Source: Polytrichum commune (taxonomy: Eukaryota; Streptophyta; Polytrichopsida; Polytrichales; Polytrichaceae). Taken from it: a stretch of 64,000 nucleotides of DNA. How positions within the stretch are numbered: position 1 is the stretch's first letter; the number at the start of each line of letters is the position of its first letter. The position numbers were made by a program, and so were the translations under genes. Of the stretch, positions 23,640 through 33,573 are shown one piece after another. The notes under the pieces are model-generated. The model was not told where the DNA came from. It saw only the letters and a program-made list of their open reading frames with translations, and made no database searches. The DNA is taken from the NCBI GenBank assembly GCA_950295325.1, contig OX485803.1:6636001-6700000 (forward strand), written 5' to 3'.

Positions 23640-24015
23640 CGGGGAGATTTTTGGGCATAATCGGTTGAGATCCTAATGTTTGCAAGTCCAACCGGTTACA
23701 TGTTGACATCCTCCGGTTTTCCTTCATTGAATCAGGGTATATTCTATAAATTCCTTTAACATGATCGGTAATTTTCTTGCAGTCTTGAACTTCAACCGGT
23801 TATTTCTCAAACTCGACCGGTTCATCTGTAACTAACTGCCGGTTCTCCCCGATCATTGGTTGGAATCGACGTGACAATACCCGGTCAAAATTACAAATAT
23901 TCAAGTTGACATCACTTTCATTATTCTCAAGTTCATTGATGGAATTCCTTCACATGCTAAAGGAGCTTAATGACTTAAGTGACCGGGCGGCTTAAGTGAT
24001 CGGGTATTGTCACAT
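23640..24015. repeat. Family E repeat rich in AACCGGTT
   Basis: It opens with GGGGAGATTTTTGGGCATAA and contains several CCGGTT motifs. Related segments lie at 30.22-30.38 and 32.75-32.96 kb (reverse), 50.70-50.87 kb, and 51.71-51.92 kb (reverse). Near its right side GTGACAATACCCGGTCA (about 23870) faces TGATCGGGTATTGTCAC (about 23996), a second small inverted pair. Noncoding. Confidence 0.55.
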
Positions 24016-24511
24016 TAATTCCCAAGGGGAAAGAGTTCCCACACAGGGGCGGACATGAAGACCATGTAATGAAGGAGGCATAGAAGGGGTGGGGCCCAGC
24101 CGAATGAAGATGTGATCTAGCCCGGGGTGATTGGAGGATTGGACAGATGCGAGAGCCATCTGGCTGGCCATTTGATTTTAATTTTGAAGAATATCATAAG
24201 GTGCCTTCCTTTTTGACAATAGAGATGTTTTGGAGATGTTTTTCTAATTTATTTAGAGATTTCTTGTGAACCCCTAAATGCCGAATGGCATTGATTTTCA
24301 ACTGCATTTAAAAAGAATAAAAAAAATTACCATTAGGGGAGGAATGGACTCAGAAGGTGCCCACAAGTTTGGTCTCAAAAATGGATTTTCTCTAATATTT
24401 TGTCCTCAAAACTCAAATGAAAATGAGGTACGCCTCAAAGGTACCATAAACCGGAAGCACTAAACTATTGACACGTTAGGGTGTGGGCTCGTCATGGTGT
24501 AGTCCTTTAAT

Positions 24512-25134
24512 CAGGGTTGTCTATCCCGACGTCATGACGGTGTCGTGTCGTGACGGACCCCTCCGTCACGACACAATAGGGTCCACGTAGGGTCAACCTA
24601 GGGGGAAGCTAGTAGGGTGGGTAAAATACTTACCTTCTTGCCAAGGTGGCGTCCTATGTGGCAGAAAAGGCCGACGTGGACGTGGATATGCCTAGCACCA
24701 GGTAAACCATTTTGCCATTCTGTTTATCATTCTGTTAAAATCAAAGTAATAAAATATGACTAAGGAGGGTGTGGGGCGGACGGGGAACGTGGGAACGTGG
24801 GAGCGGGGTGGGCGTACGGGGGGAACGGGGCGGATGGGGTCGGGAACGGAGCTGGGAACAGGGCCGGGAACAGGGGCGGACGGGATCGGGAATGGGGCGG
24901 GAACGGGGGCGGACGGGCGCTAGTAATTTTTTCCCCACTTTACCTCTACTTTGCTGACATGTCATCACACGTGGACATCTTACATCCTACGTGTCCGAAA
25001 TGGGGTAATGTAATTACACACAGAATTCGGTAAAATTCAAGTCCGTCAGGATAAAGACAGCATCCGGCATAATGTCGTGATGGCACGACATTATGCCGAG
25101 ATTAGCCTCCGTCACGACACAATAGACATCCCTG
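24512..25134. mobile_element. hAT-like nonautonomous element with 8-bp target duplication
   Basis: The left end CAGGGTTGTCTAT faces the right end ATAGACATCCCTG, a 13-bp inverted repeat with one mismatch. The flanks are CCTTTAAT (24504-24511) and CCTCTAAT (25135-25142), an 8-bp duplication with one change. CAGGG ends and 8-bp duplications are hallmarks of hAT transposons. Subterminal TGTCGTGACGG/CCGTCACGACA motifs are repeated and could be transposase-binding sites. The interior carries a G-rich array. No transposase ORF is present. Confidence 0.8.
24763..24921. repeat. G-rich degenerate array within the hAT-like element
   Basis: About 160 bp whose plus strand is dominated by GGGG runs spaced by CGGA, AACG and similar, in loose units such as CGGGAACGGGG. 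The composition is unlike anything nearby. Many closely spaced G runs could form quadruplexes. The open frames it creates in several phases are low-complexity artefacts. Confidence 0.7.
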
Positions 25135-25347
25135 CCTCTAATACTTGTGATGTTGCCGTGACCTCCACAATGTACTTCCAAAGTCACATCGGCAAGGTTG
25201 AGTATGTTGAGGTGGTGTTTGAGTTGCCCAGTTGAAAACATAAATCATCCATTTGGATGCGGACATGGCAAGTAAAACAAAAATGGAAATCTATGTGGAG
25301 CGTAGGAGGAATCTTTCCACTGAGTGAGGGATTGGCAAGGCCGGTAC

Positions 25348-26205
25348 TAACTGTACATGCCCACTTGAGGTGTACCCACATTGGTGGAAGCTATGTGGGA
25401 TCATTCACGGTTAGGGTACTACTTTTGGCCGTCTAACGAAAAACGGATTTTTTTGGATAACTTCACATGCTTGGTATGCTTAGATTTGTATTGTGAAGCA
25501 TATTTTGGATCATACCTACATTTCATACTCCATATCGAGTACACTGACAAAGTTAATTTAGAAGGAATAGGTTCATCTAAGATATCCTTTTGATTCCTTA
25601 AAGGACATTCAGGAGTGTTGTCTTAATTGTTCACCTTAGGATCAAAGAATGAAAAGGACAACAAGAATCAATCGAAACAATCCCAAATTTTTTCCTCACA
25701 CTCATCGTTCAAGTATGTACCAATAGAACCAAATATGTATTGAATAGCAATTGCCCAACTTTACATGTGGCACCAAACATGTCCAAATATACATATACTC
25801 ACGGCCACACGTAAAAGGAACGTCTAGTATTAGAATTAGACAAAAAAAATTATATGAATGGACACATGACACTTTTACCAAGGTACCAAGATACATAACA
25901 GGAAATAATTGACCACCAATGCACACCTAAATAGCAAAAAAATGCCACTGATGTGGCCTAGGGTTTAGGGTTTAGGGTTTAGGGTGATTATTAAATAATA
26001 ATAAAAATCTTTCTTGATAAAGCTTATGAACTATCTACTTATTTATGTAAAATTTATTGATCAAATAATAGTAAATCATGATAAAAACCAAGATTAATGC
26101 GACAAAGTCCTTAAGTCCTTTGTCCCGAAAGTAGTACCCTGATCGTGAATGGCCCCATGTGTCACTGGGTACGACCTACACTATGAATATGTACACAATT
26201 TACTC
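25348..26205. mobile_element. Inverted-repeat-bounded element with ~85-bp ends
   Basis: Left end 25348-25440 carries CATTCACGGTTAGGGTACTACTT; right end about 26105-26205 carries AAGTAGTACCCTGATCGTGAATG, its diverged complement, with GTACCCA-type segments also mirrored. The interior of about 700 bp has no ORF of note and includes a telomere-repeat run. Exact boundaries and duplication were not resolved. Confidence 0.5.
25959..25985 (+). repeat. Short interstitial TTTAGGG telomere-type run
   Basis: Almost four uninterrupted copies of the Arabidopsis-type plant telomere heptamer, ending in AGGGTG. It lies inside the inverted-repeat element and is far from any gene start, so it is more likely an insertion, repair scar or element part than a telo-box. 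Confidence 0.8.
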
Positions 26206-26398
26206 ATGACAATACTAGGCAATAGATTTGAGGGTGTTTGGTGAGGTGATCTTGGTGGAAGTGGTTCATAAATGTGAGATAATCACTTTGAGACTGATCA
26301 CACTACATAGATTGTAGCCGTTGATTGAAGTCAATATGAGTGGCCCATGATACTCATATATTCTACCTTGCAATGTCTGCAATAGTTAGATCATAGTT

Positions 26399-26800
26399 GT
26401 TGATTCTTCCCAATTGTTAGCTCTTCTCAATACAAATTAGAACAAACACTAAGATATACTAATTTGTAGACAATTTACTACTCCATCTATTTGAATAAAC
26501 TTCATAATTGGGTTTGCCAAGGGAAATATGTTGGAATCAATTCATCAAACACAATATTCTTAACCATCAATGCAACTAGAACACATTGGTTTGATCAGGG
26601 CTATTGATTCCTCCCAATTTTCATGTCCTCTCGATACAAAATTAGAATTACCATAGAAATGAGGCTATTTGTCGATGTTAACTTCATCTATTTGATGAAA
26701 CATTGGAATATGATTGCTAAAGTGGATCTATTAGAAGCCATTCATAAGTGATGGTGTCCTCAACCATCAATACAAAGTGCTTGCGAAGTTCTAATCCCCC
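26399..26800. repeat. Degenerate tandem duplication, about 206-bp unit
   Basis: TTGATTCTTCCCAATT at 26399 recurs as TTGATTCCTCCCAATT at 26605, followed in both copies by CAATACAAA-TTAGAA, then TTCATCTATTTGA and CATCAATRCAA segments. It is noncoding and diverged. Confidence 0.55.
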
Positions 26801-26977
26801 CCCTTCCAAATGTGTGGAATCCGATGTTGAGGAATTGTAACATGAATTCCAAATTTCCAACCAAAATCCACCGCCTGAAACTTGTTGGAGGGTTGTTGGG
26901 TTCCCCCTCCATCGACACTAGGAGAACCACACCCTTTGTTGTTGCAAGAAATCAATCAGTTGCAGTTGTGTTCGTGT

Positions 26978-27573
26978 TTTGTAGGATGTTGTAATGGCAT
27001 TGTTTGATGAAACCAACATTGCTCGAACCTATGTTCCATCAGTGGTTCTTGATTCAAAGTGTGCACCTGTTTTTAAAAGAGGTGGTCGAATTGTGGAAGG
27101 GAAAAACCCAAGACTTGTTTCCCAATCAAACGCAAAGCAAGGGACACCAATATCGATTTGTGGCTTGATGGATCCATCTATCCAATGGATCCTTCCATTG
27201 GAATGCCTCCACCGTTCAGGACACTAAAGGCATTTTTAGAATTCGTATGTCATGAACAAGCTAGTCTATTAGGATATGTGAAGAAGTTGGCAGGTCCAAA
27301 TGGATATAGCACCAACTTAGTGAGAATTCTTCTGCACAAAGTATTAGACCACAATGTTAGTATCAAAACAAAGATTGAAAGCTTGCAACATTCCATTGAA
27401 CATTTGTTGAATGAATTGGATGTAGTGAAAAGATGTTGGGGTCTCCAAGTAGTTGAATGACAACAACTTAGAACATATGAGATGAAACCCTACCAATTGC
27501 AAAACGAGCACTTGAGAGAACAATTGCAACGTGATTTGAAAAGAAATTTGGAGGCGTACAAGCAACATCTATG
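26978..27573 (+). pseudogene. Broken ORF ending in a coiled coil, unrecognised
   Basis: After an acceptor-like TTTTGTAG at 26976-26983 one frame reads MALFDETNIARTYVPSVVLD and onward to about 27145. A shift leads into a second frame with LWLDGSIYPMDPSIGMPPPF and a helical region (KTKIESLQHSIEHLLNELD). A TGA at 27458-27460 interrupts this frame, which then continues in phase (YQLQNEHLREQLQRDLKR) to TGA at 27571-27573. One frameshift plus one nonsense codon mark it as a recent pseudogene. The heptad-like C-terminus suggests a coiled coil. I recognise no family; a transposon-associated or host-derived ORF is possible. Confidence 0.4.
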
Positions 27574-27879
27574 AAGATGTTCCAAACATTGCTTAGGAAA
27601 ATGTTAATTTGAAATGAAGGTTTTTATTCTTAGATCTAGACTAGACTTTAGATTGTGGAGGTTTATTTTTCAATCTAGATGTTAACAAAATATTTATGCA
27701 TTGAATCTATTATTGTTCATGGGACGTTTATTTAATGAAGGACACAACATAAAATCAATGAGAGTGAAGATTGTGATCTTCAATGGTGGGTGGGTGTGTG
27801 GTTTGAAAGCCCTTTGTTATTGTTTGTAAGTGGGGCATAATGCATCAAATCCATACTAGTTATCGAAACAAAATTTGGT

Positions 27880-28115
27880 GAATTTTGCATCCTGACATTT
27901 CTATAATGAAATATTGTCATGTATGATTGAAATTTGGATGAAATTTCACTTATTAAGTGACAGTATTTGCGACATTGTAAATTTGTAATGCTGAAAGAAA
28001 ATTATAAGGAGTGACAAATCATTTTACGTTAACATTTAGACTTGGCGACACTACACAAGCGATTTCCAACTAGCATTGAGCAAGACAATGAGCGTTTGTG
28101 AATACAATATTTAGT
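27880..28115. mobile_element. Family A MITE-like element, partial
   Basis: It matches the 17.94-18.43 kb copy in the same orientation from ATGATTGAAATTTGGATGAA to the terminus ATACAATATTTAGTGTAG. The left part appears truncated. Confidence 0.55.
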
Positions 28116-28149
28116 GTAGTTTTGTGCTCATGAATAATAAGCAACATGT

Positions 28150-28420
28150 CTCAGATCTTTTTGGCAGTCTTGCACTGAAGAGGAGGTGTTAGAAACAGAC
28201 CCTTAATAGAATTGCACAAGATAATGTACGTAGAGTATGCTTGCTCTTTGCAGTCGGCAAGAGCAGCAGTATTAGTGGCAGGTGGCTCAGGTTCATATCC
28301 GTTTACTATTTTAAGAAATATTTTTGATGCTGCATGAGAGATTGCATCTGCCACTTCCAGATGTGAAACTTGTTGCCATTGAAGTGGCTATCCCACTGAG
28401 CTCTTTGTCCGGAGATATGG
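28150..28420 (-). pseudogene. Ty1/copia gag remnant
   Basis: On the minus strand the frame begins FNGNKFHIWKWQMQSLMQH, continues LKIVNGYEPEPP and ends CKTAKKI followed by TGA then DM. This is the N-terminal pattern of copia-type gag: a hydrophobic FxxW(K)xxM segment, a V-x-G-x-E-P linker, and the CKTAKEIWD box. The TGA sits where the family has Trp. No LTR, protease or polymerase was found next to it, so it is an isolated dead fragment. Confidence 0.6.
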
Positions 28421-28802
28421 CGAAGAAGCAAGAAATCAACAAAATCAACATTCTCAATCAGGAAAGATCATTAAGGTAAAAAATCAAAAATAACGAATGA
28501 CCACTACTGGTGCACAAGACTCGGGGTAGAATGATTCTTGCGTGGATGCAAAATGGCTGATTTTAAAAGTGGTGGCCCAAAAAGGATGCACTGATAGGTG
28601 GGATGCACTGATTCGCTAGATAGGTGATGTTTCACACCACTTGCAATCACTTCTGGGTGCCATTGAATTAACCGTTGTGTGTGCATTTGTATGCAAAGTA
28701 CGATAATTTGATGCTCAAATTAGGGAGACACTACTATATAAGTAGGGGGTTAGACTTACTTGCCTTTCTGGGAAAATGTAACTAATTATTGACATGGAAT
28801 AA

Positions 28803-28886
28803 ACTTATGAATCAACTTGCATTCCTCATCATATTCCTCAGAATATGATGAGGAATATGATGAGGAATGCAAGTTGATTCATAAGT
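28803..28886. repeat. Perfect 38-bp hairpin
   Basis: Bases 28803-28840 are the exact reverse complement of 28849-28886, separated by only 8 bases (28841-28848). The stem contains repeated TCATCATATTCC-type short units. It lies in a gene-free stretch. Confidence 0.9.
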
Positions 28887-29068
28887 CTACTCCATCTCCA
28901 AAAAATATTGCACAAATTTCAAGCCACTCTTTCTGGCCGAATCAACTTATTTTTTCCGTTTTCCGTACACCTATCTTACTAACTACTCTATACTCCTTCT
29001 TGATGGTGGCTAGCAATGCTTCTCGAAGCTGATATTGAACTAGTAACTAAGTACTTTCTAACGAGAAC

Positions 29069-29430
29069 TACACCATTATGGTATTTAGTGTCACATGCGT
29101 AATAGTGTCACTTACCCTATTTTGAGGCGTATGCTAGGTTCCAACAATGATCAACAACTTCACCACTAGTGTCACGTCATGACACTTGGCATTCAAGTGT
29201 GCTTACAAATATCTTGGCATGAGTATGTTCAATAATGTTATGAGGTGTATGCCTATGTTCCACAATGGTCTACAAGTTGACTAAAGTGTACACAAATGAC
29301 ACTTGGCATTCGCATGCTCAAGAACATCTTCCTCTTACATACTAAAGTGTAAACTCGTGACACTATGCATATTTTATCAAAAAAACTCAGCTCCAATATT
29401 TTACAATTGTAAGACAATCCTCCAAAAGAA
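29069..29430. mobile_element. Family B repeat, copy 1
   Basis: It starts near CTACACCATTATGGTATTTAG, then TGTCACATGCGTAATAGTGT and CTATTTTGAGGCGTATGCTA. The same order occurs at 42.78 kb and, inverted, at 63.6-63.7 kb. Internally GACACTTGGCATTCG-type units repeat. Noncoding. Confidence 0.6.
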
Positions 29431-29524
29431 TTGTGACATGACACGTGTCGCCACCCTAGGGCTTGTTGGCACTTGGACACACTGCCTTGTATCGCGTTAT
29501 TTTCTTTTAATCACGGTGGGGGAC

Positions 29525-29605
29525 TTTCAAGCTCCACTAACTGAGTTAGGATGGGGGGGAAGGGGGTTTGAACCTGAGACCTCTACACCAATGCTACCCG
29601 TCACC
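29525..29605 (-). ncRNA. Possible tRNA-derived SINE head or pseudo-tRNA
   Basis: On the minus strand GGTTCAAACCC (29564-29574) matches the polymerase III B box, preceded closely by TAGCATTGGTGTAG, which looks like an A box. The distance between the boxes is too short for a tRNA with an anticodon arm. A similar arrangement occurs at 52.39-52.45 kb. Treat as a weak candidate. Confidence 0.25.
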
Positions 29606-29799
29606 TGTCATATGGCACTCGCATTGGAAATACAGTAATTAGTTGATATTTACCGTTTTATTGCAGGGCTTCACTCGATAGCGCGGCGGTCCTCAAGTAA
29701 TGTTCGGTGCTTACATTTTGCCTTCGAATTTCCAGGTAAGGCCATTGTCAAATTTAAAGCATACCTAGTTTACTAGGAAAGTGGAATCCTAGTGTGGAA

Positions 29800-30810
29800 A
29801 AGCCTCTGACATGCTTCAATCAACTGGAGTAATCAATCTACTGAAGTACCATAAGACAATCATCGGAGTATGCACAATTGTTGTTTGATAATTACATTGT
29901 ACAAGAAAACGCTAGTAGTCTTACTGACTGAAATAACAAATCTGTGCACCTCAATGCGAATCGGTGCACAAAAACCTCAAAGTAGAACGAGTAATCTACT
30001 CTTCGTCTGTTATTTTTCGAAATGCCAATCTCTGTTGTGTTGATTTCTTGCTTGAGTGTTAGACTAGTCCTTTGATGCCTACTTTGTTAGACTGTGCTCC
30101 ATTTTAGATGCGTGTTATTGCTTCAGCGACTTTAATCTTGGACTTCGATGGCGCTGGCAGCCGAGTATTGAAGTGCAGGTGTTGAAAAGAACAAGGTGTG
30201 TGGCAAGGAACAATATGAACCGGCAACTAGTTACAAGTCAATCGATTGAAATGATAAAAAGAAACCAATTCAAATTTGAAACCTTAAGCAAGAGCCTAAT
30301 CAATTTCAAAGAAGAAGAGAATGTTCTTTACTTCGCTTAAGGCATAACCGATCAACTTCTCGAAATCCGGTTCGCTTTGGAAGACTTAGGATTTTAGTTA
30401 GTTGTCTTCAAATTCTCCCTATTTTCTGGTGTGTGATATATAGTCCTAGCGTGCCAAACCTCCGACAAGATTCAATCCATTGAAGTGTTTCAATCCGTTG
30501 GAGAACCATATAACAGTCGCAGTTGAACATTATTGCTGGATTTGCAGTTTATGGGGAAGTACTAGCTTAATCACTGCCTGGAATAACAGATTTGTGCACA
30601 TCAATGCAACTCGGTGCACAAGTCTCAAAGTAGTCCAAGTGATCTACTCATCCGTCCCTCTCTTCTATCTCGAAATTCAGTCTTCCTTCCTTTTCTTGCT
30701 CCCATTCAGATGCGTCCTATTGCTTCAGCGACTTTAAGCTTGGACTTCAATGGCGTTGGCAACTGAGAGTTAAAGTACAGACCGATGTTGAAAAGGGCAA
30801 GGTGAGTGAA
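29800..30810. repeat. Direct duplication split by a family E insertion
   Basis: Copy 1 (about 29800-30198) and copy 2 (about 30470-30810) share, in order, a TGTGCAC-TCAATGC segment, ATCTACTC, and TATTGCTTCAGCGACTTTAA followed by CTTGGACTTC. The offset is about 650 bp. Between them lies a family E repeat (about 30220-30380). No protein frame is conserved between the copies. Confidence 0.65.
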
Positions 30811-30811
30811 T

Positions 30812-31143
30812 AGCTACACTAAATATGATAGTCAGTGTCACCAATTCCAATTGTCTTGCTCAATACTAACTGTAAACCACGGTGTAATTTTGGGGGGGAC
30901 TATAGATTTACAGTGTTGCAATATCTCACTTACCAAGTGATTCTTCATCCAAATCCCAATCATCCACGACAATATTTCATCACAAATTGCTCACAAGAGA
31001 GAGTAGGGTTTTGGCCAACGGATGAACTCATCCATCGTCCATGACAAAATTTGTTCACATATGCATAAGAAGTGTCATCCGAAACGTTACCATAGCGACT
31101 TAAAATACCATATGACGCTTAATATCATATGTATTAGTGTAGC
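30812..31143. mobile_element. Family A MITE abutting the PR-1 stop codon
   Basis: The left end CTACACTAAATATGATA faces the right end TATCATATGTATTAGTGTAG. The body matches the other family A copies in reverse orientation (CAATTGTCTTGCTCAATACT, AAGTGATTCTTCATCCAAA, GGATGAACTCATCCATC). Its right terminus reaches within about three bases of the PR-1 stop codon (31144-31146), so it forms the gene's entire 3' flank. Confidence 0.75.
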
Positions 31144-31671
31144 TCACTGCTCGGCGCTGGAGCCTCCAGATTGCAGGTAAGGCCGTTCGCCGTTGTAGTT
31201 GCCGGGCGGATTGTAGCTGCAGATGATGAAGGTGGCGCCATCCTTGCAAGAGACCGACGCGCAGCCGACATGCGTGGTGTCGGACCAAACGAGCTGTGTG
31301 TAGTGACCGCAAACTTTGCCGCCTGCGCAGGTGTTGCTGTTGTAGTCGTAGTAAGCCGCCTCCGACGCCCAGCTGTTCACAGCATCAGCACCGGTAAAGG
31401 TCTTCCCCTTTCCCCAGAAAAGATTCTCCCCGTATGGCCCGTGCGAGTGCACCAAAGCGCAGCTGTTCTGGTTGCGCTGCTTCTGTGCGTACTTGAGAGC
31501 GTACTGCGCAAGGTCGCCGCTCCATTCGAGCGCCTTCACGTTCACCTTCGCCCTCACTTGGTTGTGCTCTGGAAGAAAATCCTGCGAGTTTGTAGAATCC
31601 GCAGCGGCGACTGCCATCGTGATCGCTATAACAGCAAACAGTACGACGACACCGAAAGTCATCCTCGCCAT
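31144..31671 (-). CDS. PR-1 type CAP-superfamily secreted protein
   Basis: An intronless 175-aa frame. The start is the Met at 31671 because a signal peptide follows at once (hydrophobic 7-24, likely cleavage after AVAAA). The CAP domain shows FLPEHNQVRAKV (32-43), GPYGENLFWG (78-87), CGHYTQLVW (121-129) and ICSYNPPGN (150-158). Six cysteines (71, 115, 121, 137, 142, 151) match the three conserved disulfides, and H75/H123/E104-type cleft residues are present. PR-1 proteins are secreted to the apoplast, bind sterols and respond to pathogens. Residues 155-165 fit the CAPE peptide pattern PxGNxxxxxPY, but ten more residues follow, whereas PR-1 usually ends there. An upstream in-frame Met at 31776 is unlikely. 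The 3' flank is a MITE. Confidence 0.92.
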   Translation of the reverse strand: MARMTFGVVVLFAVIAITMAVAAADSTNSQDFLPEHNQVRAKVNVKALEWSGDLAQYALKYAQKQRNQNSCALVHSHGPYGENLFWGKGKTFTGADAVNSWASEAAYYDYNSNTCAGGKVCGHYTQLVWSDTTHVGCASVSCKDGATFIICSYNPPGNYNGERPYLQSGGSSAEQ

Positions 31672-31729
31672 CTTGATTCTACGATGTAAGGCAGCCTCTC
31701 CTGTTTCGGTCCACAAAACTAGCGATCGA

Positions 31730-31830
31730 TTTAAACTTCCGCCTCGTTGCTGATAAGTACCGACGTGAAGAGTCACAGAACACTTGCGATCAACTTCACC
31801 TCGGTGCTAGGAAGTATCCATGTGAAGAGT
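31730..31830 (-). promoter_or_regulatory. PR-1 promoter region with duplicated motif
   Basis: TTTAAAT on the minus strand near 31729-31735 is a TATA-like box about 60 bp before the ATG. Upstream, GTGAAGAGTCACAG occurs at about 31765 and again at about 31822 (57 bp apart). The duplicated core contains TGACTC on the minus strand, resembling bZIP-type binding sites. Regulation by such factors is inference. Confidence 0.35.
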
Positions 31831-31839
31831 CACAGATGC

Positions 31840-33573
31840 TTAACTCAGTCGAAGATCACTTAGCACAACATCTCCCTATGTAGTGTTCTGGGATGATGGA
31901 TGTGCTTTTATGAAATCCTCAAATATGCATGCAAAGTTGCAAACAGAGTCGATAGCAGTCCACATGGCATCTACGTGGACCTTCTTCCGGGCGAAAGCTC
32001 AGAGAGGGACCTACTGGTCAAAGATTGTGCCAAAAAAGTCGCCCTGGTTCGAGGAGCGAGGTCGGCTGCAGGGCCCAATGCAACAGGTGCATCGCGAGAG
32101 CTTCACAGTGCTGACAATTCAGCAAGGCTTTTTAAAACGAGTGCAACGTAAGATTGGATAAGCCCTCCGTCGGCATAGAGGTCACAAGTGTACGTGCATG
32201 CTGTCATGATTCTTAAGGATTAGCAACTTTATGTCCAGACCGACGAATCGATCAGGGAGTATGTACTACATCTGATCTTTGTACCCATGCAGAAACTGAG
32301 GTTCATGAACCACTGTGCATGACCTGCGTGGTTGACGGTGATTCTTTACGCAGTTAACTGCATATCATCCACATTTTAGACTCAAATGTTTATCCATTAT
32401 CTGACTGCAGCACTGATGAAATCATTGAAGGGAGCTTTGTGCAATTTGAAACCCGGTTTCTACATAAACACTCTTTAAGTATGCCCTGATGTATTGGAAT
32501 CCTTTATGTATATTACCATACCTGCTTTTAAAGTTCATAAATGGGGCAGTGTCTAAATTGAGCTCAGGTTAGGTAGTGCCAGATTGCAATAACCTATGCA
32601 ACAATCGAGGATGCATATGTTCATTTTGTACACTTTTCAGGAGGATATGGAAAAGGACCACATGACTACAATCAGGACCACAAGGAGCACATATTGTTCT
32701 GTAACAGCCTATTCAACTTTTTTTTATCATAGTAATTAGGTACAATTAATGGGGAGAACGACCACTAGTTACAGATGTATCAGTTGATTTTGAGGAAAAA
32801 CCGGTTAAAGTTCAAGACTTCAGGAAAATTACCGATTCATTAAGAGAAATTCACAAAACATTCTTCAATTTAATAAAAAAAAACCAAAAGTCGTCAACAT
32901 ATAACCGGTTGGTCTTGGAAACACTAGGATCTCAACCAATTATGCTCAAAAATCTCCCCGGACATAGATTAGGTACCCTATTCCTGGCTCACACAAGCGT
33001 CCTAGGTATTCTTAGTTACTGAATTTGGAAATTTATGAATTCCATCTCCTACCCTTTCCCAAGCCTCCCTTGCATCGCAAGTGCAAGGATGAACACCACA
33101 TGTGTAGACAACTCAGACAAAATAGTTAGACATTGGCAACTGGAAGATGTTGTGCACCCAAACATGCACATATAAATGCTCAAAGAATTGAAGGTCAACA
33201 TGGATATCATGTCACCATTAACCTACCACTACCCTAGATCATCTGTCAAGAGCGAAATCACCTTGCAGTGTACATTGTACCAGGAGCAGGCCTTAGCTGA
33301 GGTATGTACCAATATTCTGGTCTATTGACAGATTTTTCAAAACTACGAGCTCGCCTTGTCTCAAGCCATCACTGAGCCAGAAGATACAGTTAAAACAATG
33401 ATTGAATGTACAATATTCGTCTGGCTCTCATGACAAAAGGTTTTAAAACAAGACTGAAAGAAGCAATGTACATGCAGTGATGGCATGCAATTCTCTGGAA
33501 TAATTTCAGAATCCCTTTCACCACAGATACAAATCTAAGATTGGAAGGAACCGAAGATCCGACATACAAGTTA
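31840..33573. other. Intergenic region between PR-1 and CASP
   Basis: Two overlapping plus frames at 31883-32161 are not protein-like. A family E repeat in reverse orientation occupies about 32745-32965 (AACCGGTTAAAG to AAAAATCTCCCCGG). The 3' UTR of CASP probably extends left of 33573. Nothing else recognised. Confidence 0.4.

Noticed and set aside
24741-25033. Low-complexity Arg/Gly/Pro-rich frames on both strands
   Set aside because: Produced by the G-rich array in the hAT-like element; no phase is protein-like.
31171-31753. Plus-strand frames of up to 172 codons over the PR-1 gene
   Set aside because: They are antisense shadows of the intact PR-1 frame, which has signal peptide, CAP motifs and all six cysteines.
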